A stretch of DNA of 18,049 nt from UBA4736 sp002404015. Its GTDB lineage: Bacteria > Chloroflexota > Dormibacteria > Dormibacterales > Dormibacteraceae. Below, piece after piece: positions 1-8,565 of this stretch; the stretch's first letter is position 1; each line of letters begins with the position of its first letter. The notes beneath the pieces were generated by a model. It had not been told where the DNA came from and searched no databases. It saw only the letters and a program-made list of their open reading frames with translations. The position numbers and the translations under genes were made by a program. The stretch is taken from NCBI GenBank assembly GCA_036747295.1, contig DAIOCN010000039.1, positions 1 to 18,049 on the forward strand, in the 5' to 3' direction.

Positions 1-28
1 GGGCCCGGTGCCTTGACGCGGTCGTTCC

Positions 29-81
29 GGGGGGGTGTCCCCCCAGATAAAGCGCTCGAACGCTTGCCAGCAGCCGCAAGC
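29..81 (-). terminator. Hairpin cluster downstream of the mutase operon
   Basis: Bases 1-86 hold no gene. On the minus strand, just after the mutase stop, three inverted repeats follow one another: GCTTGC/GCAAGC (62-81), AAGCG/CGCTT around a short loop (50-65), and a G6/C6 stem (about 29-44). The first two share bases 62-65, so they cannot form at the same time. No clear U-tract follows any stem. A role in ending the operon transcript or stabilising its 3' end is inferred from position only. Confidence 0.35.
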
Positions 82-86
82 CAGCA

Positions 87-1659
<1,573 letters not shown>

Positions 1660-1670
<11 letters not shown>

Positions 1671-2067
1671 CCTCTTCGAGCTCGGTCAGCACGCCCAGCG
1701 TGCTCCGTGGGTGCAGGAAGCCGATCCTCGTCTTGCCGCCGCCGCCCTCGCGAGGCCTCTCGTCGATCGTCTCCAGGCCCGCCGCCCGGGCGCGGCGCAG
1801 GGCGTCGGCGACGTCGTCGACCTTGTAGGCGATGTGGTGGATGCCCTCCCCCCGCTTGGCTATGAACTTGCCCACCGGCGAATCGTCGGCCAGCGGCTGC
1901 ATCAGCTCGATCTCGAGGTCGCCGATGCGGAAGGAGGCCGCCTCCATCCGATCGGCCTTCGCGATCCAGCGGTGCCGGACCTTGAGCCCGAACACCTCCT
2001 GGTAGAGCTTGATCGCGGCGTCCAGGTCCTTCACCGCCAGGCCCAGGTGGCTGATGCTCTGGATCAT
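1660..2067 (-). CDS. mce: Methylmalonyl-CoA epimerase
   Basis: This 135-aa VOC-superfamily protein interconverts (S)- and (R)-methylmalonyl-CoA, supplying the isomer used by the mutase encoded next. It is full length for the family and has two beta-alpha-beta-beta-beta modules. Expected metal ligands are visible: His7 in ISHLGLAV, Glu54 in IELMQP (Gln in the Propionibacterium enzyme), the His77-His78 pair in GIHHIAY, and Glu129 in GVLTEL. The C-terminal HPRSTLGVL stretch is typical of this family rather than of glyoxalase I. The ATG overlaps the upstream dehydrogenase stop as ATGA, and the gene overlaps the mutase start by 11 nt, so translation is probably coupled. Adjacency to the mutase removes most doubt about function. 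Confidence 0.94.
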
Positions 2068-2918
2068 CGCTCGTACACGTACCAGCCGCGGCCCGTCTTC
2101 CGCCCCAGCTGTCCGGCCTCCACCTTCGCCCGCAGCTGGTCGGAGGGTCGGTAGCGCTCGTCGCCTGTCGTCCGGTACATGTGGAGTCGGGCGTTGTAGG
2201 TGACGTCAAGGCCGCTGAAGTCGCCCAGCCGGAACGGTCCCATCGGCCAGTTGAGGCCCTTCTCGACCGCCGTGTCGATGTCCTCGAAGCTGGCCACGCC
2301 CGCGTCCAGCAGGCGATAGGCCTCCTGCGAGGCGGCGTGCAGGATCCGGTTGACTATGAAGCCGTCGATCTCCTTGTTCAGCACCACGGGCACCCGGCCC
2401 ATCTCCCGGCCGAACGCGACCGCCCTCTCGACGGTCTGGTCCGACGTCCCCGGTCCGCGGACGATCTCCACCAGCTCCATCACGAGCGGCGGGTAGAAAA
2501 AATGCATGTTGCAGCACATCGCGGGCCTCCCCGAGGCGTCGGCGATCTGGGAGATGCCCATGGTTGACGAGTTGCTGGCCAGCACCGCATCGGCCGGCGC
2601 CAGCTCACCCAGACGGGCGAACAGCCGGCGCTTGGGCTCCAGCTGCTCGACGATCGCCTCGATCACGATGTCCGCCCCCGCGACCGCCTCGGCGAGGTCC
2701 GCCGTCGGGCGCACCCTATGCAGGGCCGCCTCCATCTCGGCGGCCGGCAGCGAGCCCTTCGCCACGCGCCGCTCCAGCAGCCGGCGGTTGCCGGCGACCG
2801 CCTTGTCCAGCTGGTCGTCGCTGACGTCGTTGAGGGCCACCTCGGCTCCGTGCAGAGCGGCCTGCTGGGCGATCTGGGCGCCCATGGAACCCGAGCCGAT
2901 AACCGCCAGCCGGGTCAC
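2064..2918 (-). CDS. hbd: 3-hydroxybutyryl-CoA (3-hydroxyacyl-CoA) dehydrogenase
   Basis: This 284-aa protein oxidises 3-hydroxyacyl-CoA to 3-ketoacyl-CoA with NAD(P), or runs in reverse. The N-terminal Rossmann fold begins with GSGSMG (residues 8-13). The catalytic His139 (MHFFYPP) and Glu151 (LVEIV) form the family dyad, with ASNSS (114-118) and Asn190 (GFIVNR) also conserved. The C-terminal helical domain carries NWPMGPF and ends GRKTGRGWYVY, as is standard for Hbd/PaaH-type single-function enzymes. The start is a GTG at 2918, overlapping the preceding SCP2-like gene's stop as GTGA. Upstream of the epimerase and mutase, it suggests that beta-oxidation and propionyl-CoA disposal are expressed together. 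Chain-length preference cannot be read from sequence. Confidence 0.95.
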   Translation of the reverse strand: MTRLAVIGSGSMGAQIAQQAALHGAEVALNDVSDDQLDKAVAGNRRLLERRVAKGSLPAAEMEAALHRVRPTADLAEAVAGADIVIEAIVEQLEPKRRLFARLGELAPADAVLASNSSTMGISQIADASGRPAMCCNMHFFYPPLVMELVEIVRGPGTSDQTVERAVAFGREMGRVPVVLNKEIDGFIVNRILHAASQEAYRLLDAGVASFEDIDTAVEKGLNWPMGPFRLGDFSGLDVTYNARLHMYRTTGDERYRPSDQLRAKVEAGQLGRKTGRGWYVYER

Positions 2919-3346
2919 TGCACCGAGAAGACGCGGGTGACCCGGTTGAGGGTCGTGAGGTTGCCCAAGATGCCTTCTATCTTGAGGCGGCGGCCGATCA
3001 GCTTTCGCACGATCGAGCGCCCCGTGGTCTCCACGTAGTTGGGCATGCCGGCGAAGCCGATGCGCATGTTCGAGAGCTCCATGACCGTATCGGCGTCGCC
3101 CCGGATGGTGATGTCCCGGTCGGGCTTGAGCCCGTTGGAGACGACCAGCTTGCCGCCCTTGAAGTCGAGCGTCACGGCCTCGTCGATGTCCGTGACCGCG
3201 ACCCCGACCCGCGCCGCGAGGGCCTCGAAGTCGGCCCGCTTCTCGGGCCGCGACTCCACGTTGGCCTCGATCAGGCCTCCCAGCATCTGCGCGAACGCCG
3301 AGGCCTGGTCGCCGTCGGCGTAGCTGACTAGCCCTCGTCCGGCCAC
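2915..3346 (-). CDS. SCP2-like lipid-binding protein (second copy)
   Basis: A 143-aa protein from a GTG at 3346. The SCP2-like part covers roughly residues 50-143: a VTLDFKGGKLVVSNG strand pair, the DITIRGDADTVMEL segment, and a helical C-terminus ending RVTRVFSVQ. SCP2 domains form a hydrophobic tunnel for acyl-CoAs, fatty acids or sterols; the ligand here is unknown. The same frame stays open further upstream to 3655, but that part is only the shadow of the neighbouring gene and reads as low-complexity Arg/Gly. The GTG lies 19 nt inside the end of the first SCP2-like gene. An alternative ATG at 3286 would give 123 aa and trim the poorly conserved N-terminus. The start is therefore uncertain; the domain call is fairly firm. 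Confidence 0.78.
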   Translation of the reverse strand: MAGRGLVSYADGDQASAFAQMLGGLIEANVESRPEKRADFEALAARVGVAVTDIDEAVTLDFKGGKLVVSNGLKPDRDITIRGDADTVMELSNMRIGFAGMPNYVETTGRSIVRKLIGRRLKIEGILGNLTTLNRVTRVFSVQ

Positions 3347-3750
3347 TTGACCGGTACCCGGGTGGTGCACTCCGTCAGCTCCTGCGAGGCCTTCGTGTAG
3401 CGCACGATGGTCGGCAGATCGCCCTTCAGCTTCAGCTTTCCCTGGAGCATGCCCCGGGTCGCGTCGAGCTCCTTCTGCGCCACCTGCTTCCAGCGCGAGT
3501 AAGGCGCACTGATGGCGAAGTCGCACGCCTGGGCGTCGGTGGCGGCCCCCACCTTCACGTCGCGGGCCTCGCCCTCGAAAAGGTCCAGCACGATCCCCTT
3601 CGACTCCGGGAAGTTCTTGTCCGGCTCGGCCTCGACCACGAGTCCCACCGTCCACTTCCAGCCCTTGCCGAAGTTCTTGTACGCGTCACTCTTGTTGATC
3701 TCGGCCTTGAAGGCCTTCGCCCACTCGTCCGAGAACGCATCCACACTCAT
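3328..3750 (-). CDS. SCP2-like lipid-binding protein (first gene of the operon)
   Basis: A 140-aa protein with an SCP2-type fold: FNG-like beta strands around WKWTVGLVVEAEP, then FAISAPYSRWKQVAQKEL and the hallmark GKLKLKGDL (about residues 105-113), where a strand leads into the C-terminal helix. It probably binds or shuttles acyl-CoA or sterol-like lipids for the enzymes encoded downstream. The ATG at 3750 has a good Shine-Dalgarno GGAGG 9 nt upstream, one of only two clear ribosome sites in the window. The open frame extends further upstream, but that would run over the divergent promoter. A -10-like TACTCT at 3773-3778 would give a short leader carrying the SD. It differs clearly from the second SCP2-like protein, so this is not a recent tandem duplication. 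Confidence 0.83.
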   Translation of the reverse strand: MSVDAFSDEWAKAFKAEINKSDAYKNFGKGWKWTVGLVVEAEPDKNFPESKGIVLDLFEGEARDVKVGAATDAQACDFAISAPYSRWKQVAQKELDATRGMLQGKLKLKGDLPTIVRYTKASQELTECTTRVPVKWPDEG

Positions 3751-3771
3751 ATCAGCCCACCTCCGGCTCGT

Positions 3772-3778
3772 TAGAGTA
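3772..3778. promoter_or_regulatory. Overlapping divergent -10 elements
   Basis: Within the 34-bp gap between the SCP2 operon and the acyl-CoA synthetase, the plus strand reads TAGAGT (3772-3777), exactly 7 nt before the synthetase ATG. The minus strand reads TACTCT (3773-3778), about 22 nt before the SCP2 ATG. Both match TAnnnT and share five bases. The plus transcript would be leaderless and the minus one would carry an SD. No convincing -35 is visible on either side. Confidence 0.5.
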
Positions 3779-3784
3779 CGCGCT

Positions 3785-5329
3785 ATGAGCCTCAACCTTG
3801 CCGTGATGCTGAGGGAGGCCGCCCTCGCCAAGCCCGACAAACCGGCCGTGATCCTCGACCAGTTCAAGCTGGACTACAAGACGCTCGAAGCGCTCTCCAA
3901 CCAGGTCGCCGGCAGCCTCCGGGCGGCAGGCGTCAAGAGAGGCGAGCGGGTGGGCCTGATGCTCCCCAACGTGCCCCAGTTCATGGTCGCCTACTACGGG
4001 ATCCTGAAGGCCGGCGCCGTCGTGGTGCCGATGAACGTCCTCCTCAAAGCTCCGGAGGTGGCGTTCTACGTCGGTGACTCAGAAGCCAAGATCCTGATCA
4101 CGTGGGATGACTTCGCCGCGGAGGCACTCAAGGGCGCCGCACAGGCGGGCGGCGTCACAACCTTCGTCGTCATGAAACCGGGCGACGAGAACGTCCCGGA
4201 GGGCGCCCGCAACTTCGCGGAGCTGATGCAGGGCAGCCCAGTCTTCGACATGGAGGCCACCGATCCCGACGACACCGCCGTGATCCTCTACACCTCAGGC
4301 ACGACCGGCAAGCCCAAGGGCGCCGAGCTGACCCACTTCAACCTCTACATGTGCTGCAACATCGGCAGGGGCCTGGTGGAGGTGAAGGGCGACGACGTGG
4401 CGCTGGCCGTCCTGCCGCTCTTCCACTCGTTCGGCCAGAGCAACGTGATGAACACGGCGGTCCTGAACGGGCTCACCATCACGCTGGTCCCCCGCTTCGA
4501 CGCCGACAAGGTCCTGGAGGTGATCCAGCGCGACCGGGTGACGCTTTTCTTCGGCGTCCCGACCATGTATTTCGCGCTCCTCCACCACCCCGAGACCGAC
4601 AAGTACGACACCTCCAGCCTGCGCCTGGGACTGTCCGGCGGGGCAGCCATGCCGGGCGAGGTCATGAAGGCCTTCGAGGAGAAGTTCGGGATGACCATCC
4701 TCGAGGGCTACGGGCTCTCGGAGACGTCGCCCACGGCCACCTTCAACCGGAGCAAGGAAGAGCGCAGGTACCTGAGCATCGGCAAGCCGGTCTGGGGCGT
4801 CGAGGTGAAGATCTTCGACGAGGACGACAGAGAGATGCCGCACGGCAAGGACAGCGTGGGCGAGATCGTGATCCGCGGCCACAACGTTATGAAGGGCTAC
4901 TTCAAGAAGCCGAAGGAGACCGCGGAGGCCTTCAAGGGCGGCTGGTTCCACAGCGGCGACATGGGCTACATCGACGCGGAGGGCTTCATCTACATCGTCG
5001 ACCGCAAGAAGGAGCTGATCATCCGGGGCGGCTTCAACGTGTACCCGAGGGAGATCGAAGAGGTGCTGTTCTCGCACCCGGCTGTGGCGGCCGCGGCCGT
5101 CATCGGCGTCCCCGACGAGCGCCTCGGCGAGGAGGTCAAGGCGGTGGTGCAGCTCAAGCCCGGCCAGGAGGCCAGCAGCGACGAGCTGATCGACTACACC
5201 AAGGAGCGGGTCGCGGCCTACAAATACCCCCGGACGGTGGAGTTCGTGGACGCGCTGCCCATGGGCCCGACCGGGAAGATCCTGAAGAAGGAGCTCAAAG
5301 CGCAGCGGGAGGCTGCCGCGAAGGCCTAG
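3785..5329 (+). CDS. fadD: Long-chain fatty-acid--CoA ligase (acyl-CoA synthetase)
   Basis: A 514-aa ANL-superfamily adenylating enzyme that activates a carboxylic acid to acyl-AMP and then acyl-CoA. Core motifs are intact: the P-loop YTSGTTGKPKG (169-179), PLFHSFG (211-217), GYGLSE (308-313), the hinge region with Asp392 (WFHSGDMG), DRKKELIIRGGFNVYP (406-421) and the catalytic lysine Lys498 in PTGKILKKEL. Length and motif order fit FadD-like medium/long-chain ligases. The ATG at 3785 is chosen over an open upstream extension because similarity begins at LAVMLREAA and a -10 hexamer lies 7 nt upstream. It is divergent from the beta-oxidation and methylmalonyl operon, consistent with supplying acyl-CoA to it. 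The substrate could equally be a branched or aromatic acid. Confidence 0.96.
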   Translation: MSLNLAVMLREAALAKPDKPAVILDQFKLDYKTLEALSNQVAGSLRAAGVKRGERVGLMLPNVPQFMVAYYGILKAGAVVVPMNVLLKAPEVAFYVGDSEAKILITWDDFAAEALKGAAQAGGVTTFVVMKPGDENVPEGARNFAELMQGSPVFDMEATDPDDTAVILYTSGTTGKPKGAELTHFNLYMCCNIGRGLVEVKGDDVALAVLPLFHSFGQSNVMNTAVLNGLTITLVPRFDADKVLEVIQRDRVTLFFGVPTMYFALLHHPETDKYDTSSLRLGLSGGAAMPGEVMKAFEEKFGMTILEGYGLSETSPTATFNRSKEERRYLSIGKPVWGVEVKIFDEDDREMPHGKDSVGEIVIRGHNVMKGYFKKPKETAEAFKGGWFHSGDMGYIDAEGFIYIVDRKKELIIRGGFNVYPREIEEVLFSHPAVAAAAVIGVPDERLGEEVKAVVQLKPGQEASSDELIDYTKERVAAYKYPRTVEFVDALPMGPTGKILKKELKAQREAAAKA

Positions 5330-5346
5330 GGCCCGACGGGGCCTAG
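5326..5346. terminator. Palindrome between convergent genes
   Basis: A 21-nt inverted repeat with CTAGG/CCTAG outer arms, one G/G mismatch, CCC/GGG inner arms and a GAC loop fills the 13-bp gap between the acyl-CoA synthetase and the cupredoxin. Both stop codons (TAG at 5327-5329, and CTA, read as TAG on the minus strand, at 5343-5345) lie in the arms. There is no U-tract on either side, so it may slow polymerase or protect 3' ends rather than act as a classical terminator. Confidence 0.45.
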
Positions 5347-5720
5347 CTCACCTGGAGGGTGGCGGTCATCCCCGAGTCAGCGTGGCCGGGCTGGCTGCAG
5401 AAGACCCTGTAGCTCCCGGCGACCAGGCTGTCCACGGTGAAGACGGCGGAAGCCCCGGGCTGCACCAGCTCGCTCTTGAACTGCTTTCCGTCGGGGGCGG
5501 TGATGGTCATGTCGTGGCTGACCGATCCGGCGTTGACCAGATAGAAGGTCGCCTTCCCGGCGGGCGCCGACATGCTCGAGGGGCTGAACTTGAACTCGCT
5601 CAGCGTGACCTTGATCGAACCCGCCGGCGGACCGCCGCCCGACGAGCCACCACCGCAGGCGGCGGCCAGCAGCGCCAGTAGGGCGAGACCCGTCAGCAGG
5701 ACCTGGCGAATGTTGCGCAT
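5343..5720 (-). CDS. Cupredoxin-domain lipoprotein (type 1 copper protein)
   Basis: A 125-aa exported blue-copper-like protein. The N-terminus has basic residues, a hydrophobic segment (7-20) and a lipobox-like LAAAC with Cys22, so it is probably lipid-anchored. A Gly/Ser/Pro linker (23-34) precedes a plastocyanin/azurin-type beta barrel. All four type 1 copper ligands are in place: His69 (VSHDM), Cys108 (VFCSQ), His113 (PGH) and Met118 (DSGM). It probably carries single electrons at the cell surface, for example to or from a respiratory complex; the partner is not identifiable here. AAGGGG just before the ATG is a plausible ribosome site. The lipobox lacks the usual Leu at -3, so the lipid anchor is less certain than export. 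Confidence 0.9.
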   Translation of the reverse strand: MRNIRQVLLTGLALLALLAAACGGGSSGGGPPAGSIKVTLSEFKFSPSSMSAPAGKATFYLVNAGSVSHDMTITAPDGKQFKSELVQPGASAVFTVDSLVAGSYRVFCSQPGHADSGMTATLQVS

Positions 5721-5780
5721 CCCCTTGTCGGCTACTCCCTCAGGTTACGGCAAGGCCGCCGCCGGCTTCCGAATTTTGTA

Positions 5781-5933
5781 TCAGGTGGCCAGCGCGGTGA
5801 TGACGTTGGAGAATACGTTGATGATCTGGCGGCCCATCGTGAGAAGAAAAATGATCATGACGATCGAGACCAGAATCAGTATCAGGGCGTATTCGACCAA
5901 CCCCTGACCGCTCTGCGGGTGATCGGCCGACAT
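5781..5933 (-). CDS. flp: Flp-type pilin
   Basis: A 50-aa Flp/Fap pilin precursor. The short leader ends at Gly9 and is followed by QGLV-Glu14-Tyr15, matching the Flp rule GxxxxEY, so a TadV-type prepilin peptidase should cut after Gly9. A hydrophobic helix (16-33) is followed by a short polar C-terminus, IINVFSNVITAL, of the kind seen in Chloroflexota and Actinomycetota pilins. The ATG at 5933 has an excellent AAGGAGG 9 nt upstream, which rules out the 73-aa extension. No tad assembly genes (cpaF, tadB/C, rcpA) are nearby, so it depends on a locus elsewhere or is an orphan paralogue. The following 60 bp to the cupredoxin hold nothing beyond a GC-rich stretch. Confidence 0.9.
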   Translation of the reverse strand: MSADHPQSGQGLVEYALILILVSIVMIIFLLTMGRQIINVFSNVITALAT

Positions 5934-6023
5934 ACTGTTAAACCTCCTTCCCCGGTATGGGTTTACTCGTCTGACCGGCCCCCTGCGCGAAGGCCGCCAC
6001 ACGTGGAAGGGGACACTAGCCCC
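5934..6023 (-). promoter_or_regulatory. Leader of the pilin gene with SD-overlapping inverted repeat
   Basis: Upstream of flp on the minus strand, TAAACC (plus 5960-5965) is perfectly complementary to GGTTTA (plus 5939-5944), which overlaps the 3' side of the AAGGAGG ribosome site. Pairing would partly occlude the SD. The stem is only 6 bp with a 15-nt loop, so it may be chance. I could not match the region to a c-di-GMP or other riboswitch consensus, and no clear promoter is visible. Confidence 0.3.
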
Positions 6024-8045
6024 TCAGCGAGTATTTAGGGACGCCGTTACCGCAAGTTCCTGCCGTTCCAGCAGGTACTTGCCGAACCAACCGGCGATCC
6101 GATCGAGGCGCTCGACGCGCCGGTCGGGGCGCCCGCCTCGCGAAAGGTCGTGGGATTCGCCCGGAAAACGGACCAGCTCGACCTCGCGGCCGAGCAGCCG
6201 AAGGGCGCCGAACAGCTCCTCCGCCTGGGAGATTGCGCAACGCAGGTCCATCTCGCCATGCGTCAGTAGCAGCGGTGTGCGGATGTCGTTGACGTAGCGG
6301 ATCGGCGAACGGCGCCAGAGCTCCTCGGGGTCCGGCCAGGGTGGCGGCCCCATCTCGAGCAGCCCCCAGAGCACGATGTCGTGCTGGGCGAACTCGCTGA
6401 CGAGGTTCGAGATCGAGCGCATCGAGACAGCGGCACCAAACCGGTTGGTGTGGCTCACGATCCAGTTCGTCATGAAGCCGCCGTAGGAGCCGCCGCCGAC
6501 GCCGAGGCGCGACTCGTCCACGACGCCTGTGCGCTCGATCAGCTGGTCCAGGGCGCTCATGAGGTCCAGGTAGTCCTTGCCGCCCCAGTCCCTGACGACC
6601 GCTTTCTTGAACTCCTCGCCGTAACCGTCGGAGCCGCGCGGGTTGCAGTAGAAGACCAGGAAGCCCATCCCGGCCAGCACCTGGAACTCGTGGAAGAAGG
6701 CCCACCCATACTCGCCGTGAGGACCGCCGTGGATCTCCAGGACCAGCGGCAGCTTCTCGCCCTCAGCGTGCTCACCGTCGGGCCGCAGAAGCCAGCCCTC
6801 GAACTTCCAGCCGTCCGCCGCCGTGAACTCGTGGCGCTCGGGCAGCGCCAGGTAGCGCTCGCGCAGCCAGGGGTTCGACTCGCCGAGCCTGCGCTCCGCA
6901 CCGCCCTCGTACACGTAGAGCTCGCCTGGCGAGCTGGGGTCCGTGGCGCAGAAGGCGACCTTGCCGTCTCGGACATCGAAGTCGTAGATCGCTCGCCGGT
7001 CCGACGCGACCTCCGTCCGCACGTCGCCGGCGAGGTTCACCGAGAAAAGCTCGGCGATGCCCGGCCGGCTGGCCTGGAAGTAGATCCGCTCACCCGCGGC
7101 GTCCCAGACGAGCCGGGTCCCGTGGCCGCCGCGCATGTCCGAGATCACGGAGCCGCCCACCGCGCTGTCCAGGCCCAGGGTCAGGCAGCGCGGCTCGCTG
7201 GAGCCGTCGGCGGCCACCACCCAGACCCTCTCGTTGAGTCCGGCCGCGTCGCCTGCCGCCGCGACGAAGGCGACCAGGTCCCCCTTCGGCGCCCAGGCCG
7301 GCGCGGAGGCCATCAGGTTGGAGGCGACCCGTTTCAGCTCACCGCCAGCCGCCTCCACGACGTAGACGTTGATCCCGCGACGCAGGTCGCTGTCGGGCTG
7401 GTCGTCGCCGACCAGGACCAGCCGGCTGCCGTCGGGCGACCAGCTGAAGCCCTCGACGCTCCAGGCGCCATCGGTGAGCCGGCGCGGCTCGCCGCCGTCG
7501 GACCCGACCACGTGGAGGTGCTGGTAGCGGCCGTCCACGTAGCCGGCGCCGTCGTGCTTGTAGTCCAGCCGCCGGGCGACGCGGGCGACCGGCGCCCGGC
7601 GCGCAGTCTCCTCGGACTCGGGCGGGCGGGGATCGTCGACGACGCCCTCGGGGTCGGCGAGGACAGTGCCCAAAAAGGCGATCGAAGTACCGTCGGGCGA
7701 CCAGCGCGGCGAGCCGACACCGTCCTTGAGGCTGGTCATCTGGACCGCGTCACCGCCGCCTACGGGGAGGACGAGGAGCTGGTCGCGTCCCGACTTGCGG
7801 CGCAGGAAGAGCAGGCGCCCGTCCGCCGACCATTCCGGCGTGTGGTCGCGCTTTGTTCCGGACGTCGCCTCGAACGCCTCGCCGCCGGCCAGGTCGAGGA
7901 TGCTGATCCGGCCGCGGTTCTCCCGGGCATCCTGGTCCCCCCAGCCAACCTGGTAGGCGATCCGGTCACCGGCCGGGCTGATCCGGACGTGGTCGACCCA
8001 GCGAAAGCGATAGAGGTCGGCGGCGGTGATCGGGCTTCCCGGCAT
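6024..8045 (-). CDS. S9 family (prolyl-oligopeptidase-type) peptidase
   Basis: A 673-aa serine peptidase of the acylaminoacyl-peptidase/dipeptidyl-peptidase type, which cleaves short peptides or N-blocked ends. Residues 20 to about 390 form a beta-propeller with TolB/WD-like blades (EWSADGRLLFL, PRWSPDGTSIAFLG, FSWSPDGSRLVLVG). Residues about 400-660 form the alpha/beta hydrolase domain. The triad is clear: Ser520 in GGGSYGGFM, Asp600 in HGEMD and His632 in GESHDLSR. EIHGGPH (437-443) gives the oxyanion region. No signal peptide is seen, so it is likely cytoplasmic. The ATG at 8045 is preferred over an in-frame ATG 45 nt upstream because TTTAAT lies 7 nt before it and the protein then starts MPGSPITAADLYRF, typical of this family. 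Confidence 0.95.
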   Translation of the reverse strand: MPGSPITAADLYRFRWVDHVRISPAGDRIAYQVGWGDQDARENRGRISILDLAGGEAFEATSGTKRDHTPEWSADGRLLFLRRKSGRDQLLVLPVGGGDAVQMTSLKDGVGSPRWSPDGTSIAFLGTVLADPEGVVDDPRPPESEETARRAPVARVARRLDYKHDGAGYVDGRYQHLHVVGSDGGEPRRLTDGAWSVEGFSWSPDGSRLVLVGDDQPDSDLRRGINVYVVEAAGGELKRVASNLMASAPAWAPKGDLVAFVAAAGDAAGLNERVWVVAADGSSEPRCLTLGLDSAVGGSVISDMRGGHGTRLVWDAAGERIYFQASRPGIAELFSVNLAGDVRTEVASDRRAIYDFDVRDGKVAFCATDPSSPGELYVYEGGAERRLGESNPWLRERYLALPERHEFTAADGWKFEGWLLRPDGEHAEGEKLPLVLEIHGGPHGEYGWAFFHEFQVLAGMGFLVFYCNPRGSDGYGEEFKKAVVRDWGGKDYLDLMSALDQLIERTGVVDESRLGVGGGSYGGFMTNWIVSHTNRFGAAVSMRSISNLVSEFAQHDIVLWGLLEMGPPPWPDPEELWRRSPIRYVNDIRTPLLLTHGEMDLRCAISQAEELFGALRLLGREVELVRFPGESHDLSRGGRPDRRVERLDRIAGWFGKYLLERQELAVTASLNTR

Positions 8046-8052
8046 CAGCGGG

Positions 8053-8058
8053 ATTAAA
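8053..8058 (-). promoter_or_regulatory. -10 element of the S9 peptidase gene
   Basis: TTTAAT on the minus strand ends 7 nt before the ATG at 8045, giving a leaderless or near-leaderless transcript. It is one base from the TATAAT consensus and stands out in GC-rich sequence. No -35 match at 17 nt. Confidence 0.5.
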
Positions 8059-8115
8059 GCATCCCGCGCCGGGAGGACGTCGCCGCCCACCGTATGCCGG
8101 TCGGCTCGGTCGAAA

Positions 8116-8532
8116 CTACTGGTGCGAAGGGTGCGAGGGCTCCTGCCGCGTCAGCAGGTCGACGAGGCCGCTGTTCCAGCGGGCCAGCACCTCGTGCACG
8201 AGCAGGATCTCGTCCGCCGAGATCAGCTCGGCGACCACGCCGTCCCGCTCCTCGGCGCGCGCGGTTCGCGCGGCCTCATCGTAGATCTCGGGCGTCAGCT
8301 CGATCTCACCGCCGCCCTCGAACACGCAGAACCGGCAGCGGAAGTGGAGCTGGACCTTGTCCGCACCGGAGAAATGGGCCGAGATGTCGGCCTGGCGCAG
8401 CGAGTTGCTGCAGCCCGGGCACTTCCGGCGCTGAACCTCGGCGGCGAGGACCCGAAGAATCACCTGATCCACGGCCCGGATCTTGAGGTCGGAAGGGCCC
8501 AAAGCGCCCACATGCTTGTAAAGGCCTGTCAC
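8116..8532 (-). CDS. Zinc-ribbon protein of unknown function
   Basis: A 138-aa protein I do not recognise. Cys38-Pro-Gly-Cys41 and Cys66-Arg-Phe-Cys69, separated by 24 residues, form a likely zinc ribbon. The C-terminal half is helical and acidic (ELTPEIYDEAARTARAEERDG), ending with ISADEILLVHEVLARWNSGLVDLL, a possible protein-interaction helix pair. Strong GC3 bias and the conserved Cys pairs argue that it is real. The GTG at 8532 is the longest start not overlapping the divergent gene; a GTG at 8511 is also possible, so the first seven residues are uncertain. It lies 70 bp upstream of the peptidase, which has its own -10. A regulatory or transcription-related role is one option, but nothing in the sequence proves it. 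Confidence 0.7.
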   Translation of the reverse strand: MTGLYKHVGALGPSDLKIRAVDQVILRVLAAEVQRRKCPGCSNSLRQADISAHFSGADKVQLHFRCRFCVFEGGGEIELTPEIYDEAARTARAEERDGVVAELISADEILLVHEVLARWNSGLVDLLTRQEPSHPSHQ

Positions 8533-8551
8533 GCGGACTGTAGCCGCGGCA

Positions 8552-8557
8552 CAGTAT
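8552..8557 (+). promoter_or_regulatory. Possible -10 element of the molybdoenzyme gene
   Basis: CAGTAT ends 8 nt before the ATG at 8566, the spacing seen for other leaderless genes in this window. The first base departs from TAnnnT, so this is weak alone. On the minus strand TACAGT (8537-8542) could serve the zinc-ribbon gene, but it sits only 4 nt from that GTG. Confidence 0.3.
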
Positions 8558-8565
8558 CTCCAGAT

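Noticed and set aside
3347..3655. N-terminal extension of the second SCP2-like protein
   Set aside because: It lies wholly within the first SCP2-like gene in another frame and reads as low-complexity sequence.
5934..6023. c-di-GMP riboswitch in front of the pilin gene
   Set aside because: The space is only 90 nt and I could not match the conserved core of either c-di-GMP riboswitch class; only a 6-bp repeat over the SD is visible.
6381..8057. 558-codon plus-strand frame opposite the S9 peptidase
   Set aside because: Shadow of a well-supported peptidase with a full catalytic triad; no domain or start signal of its own.
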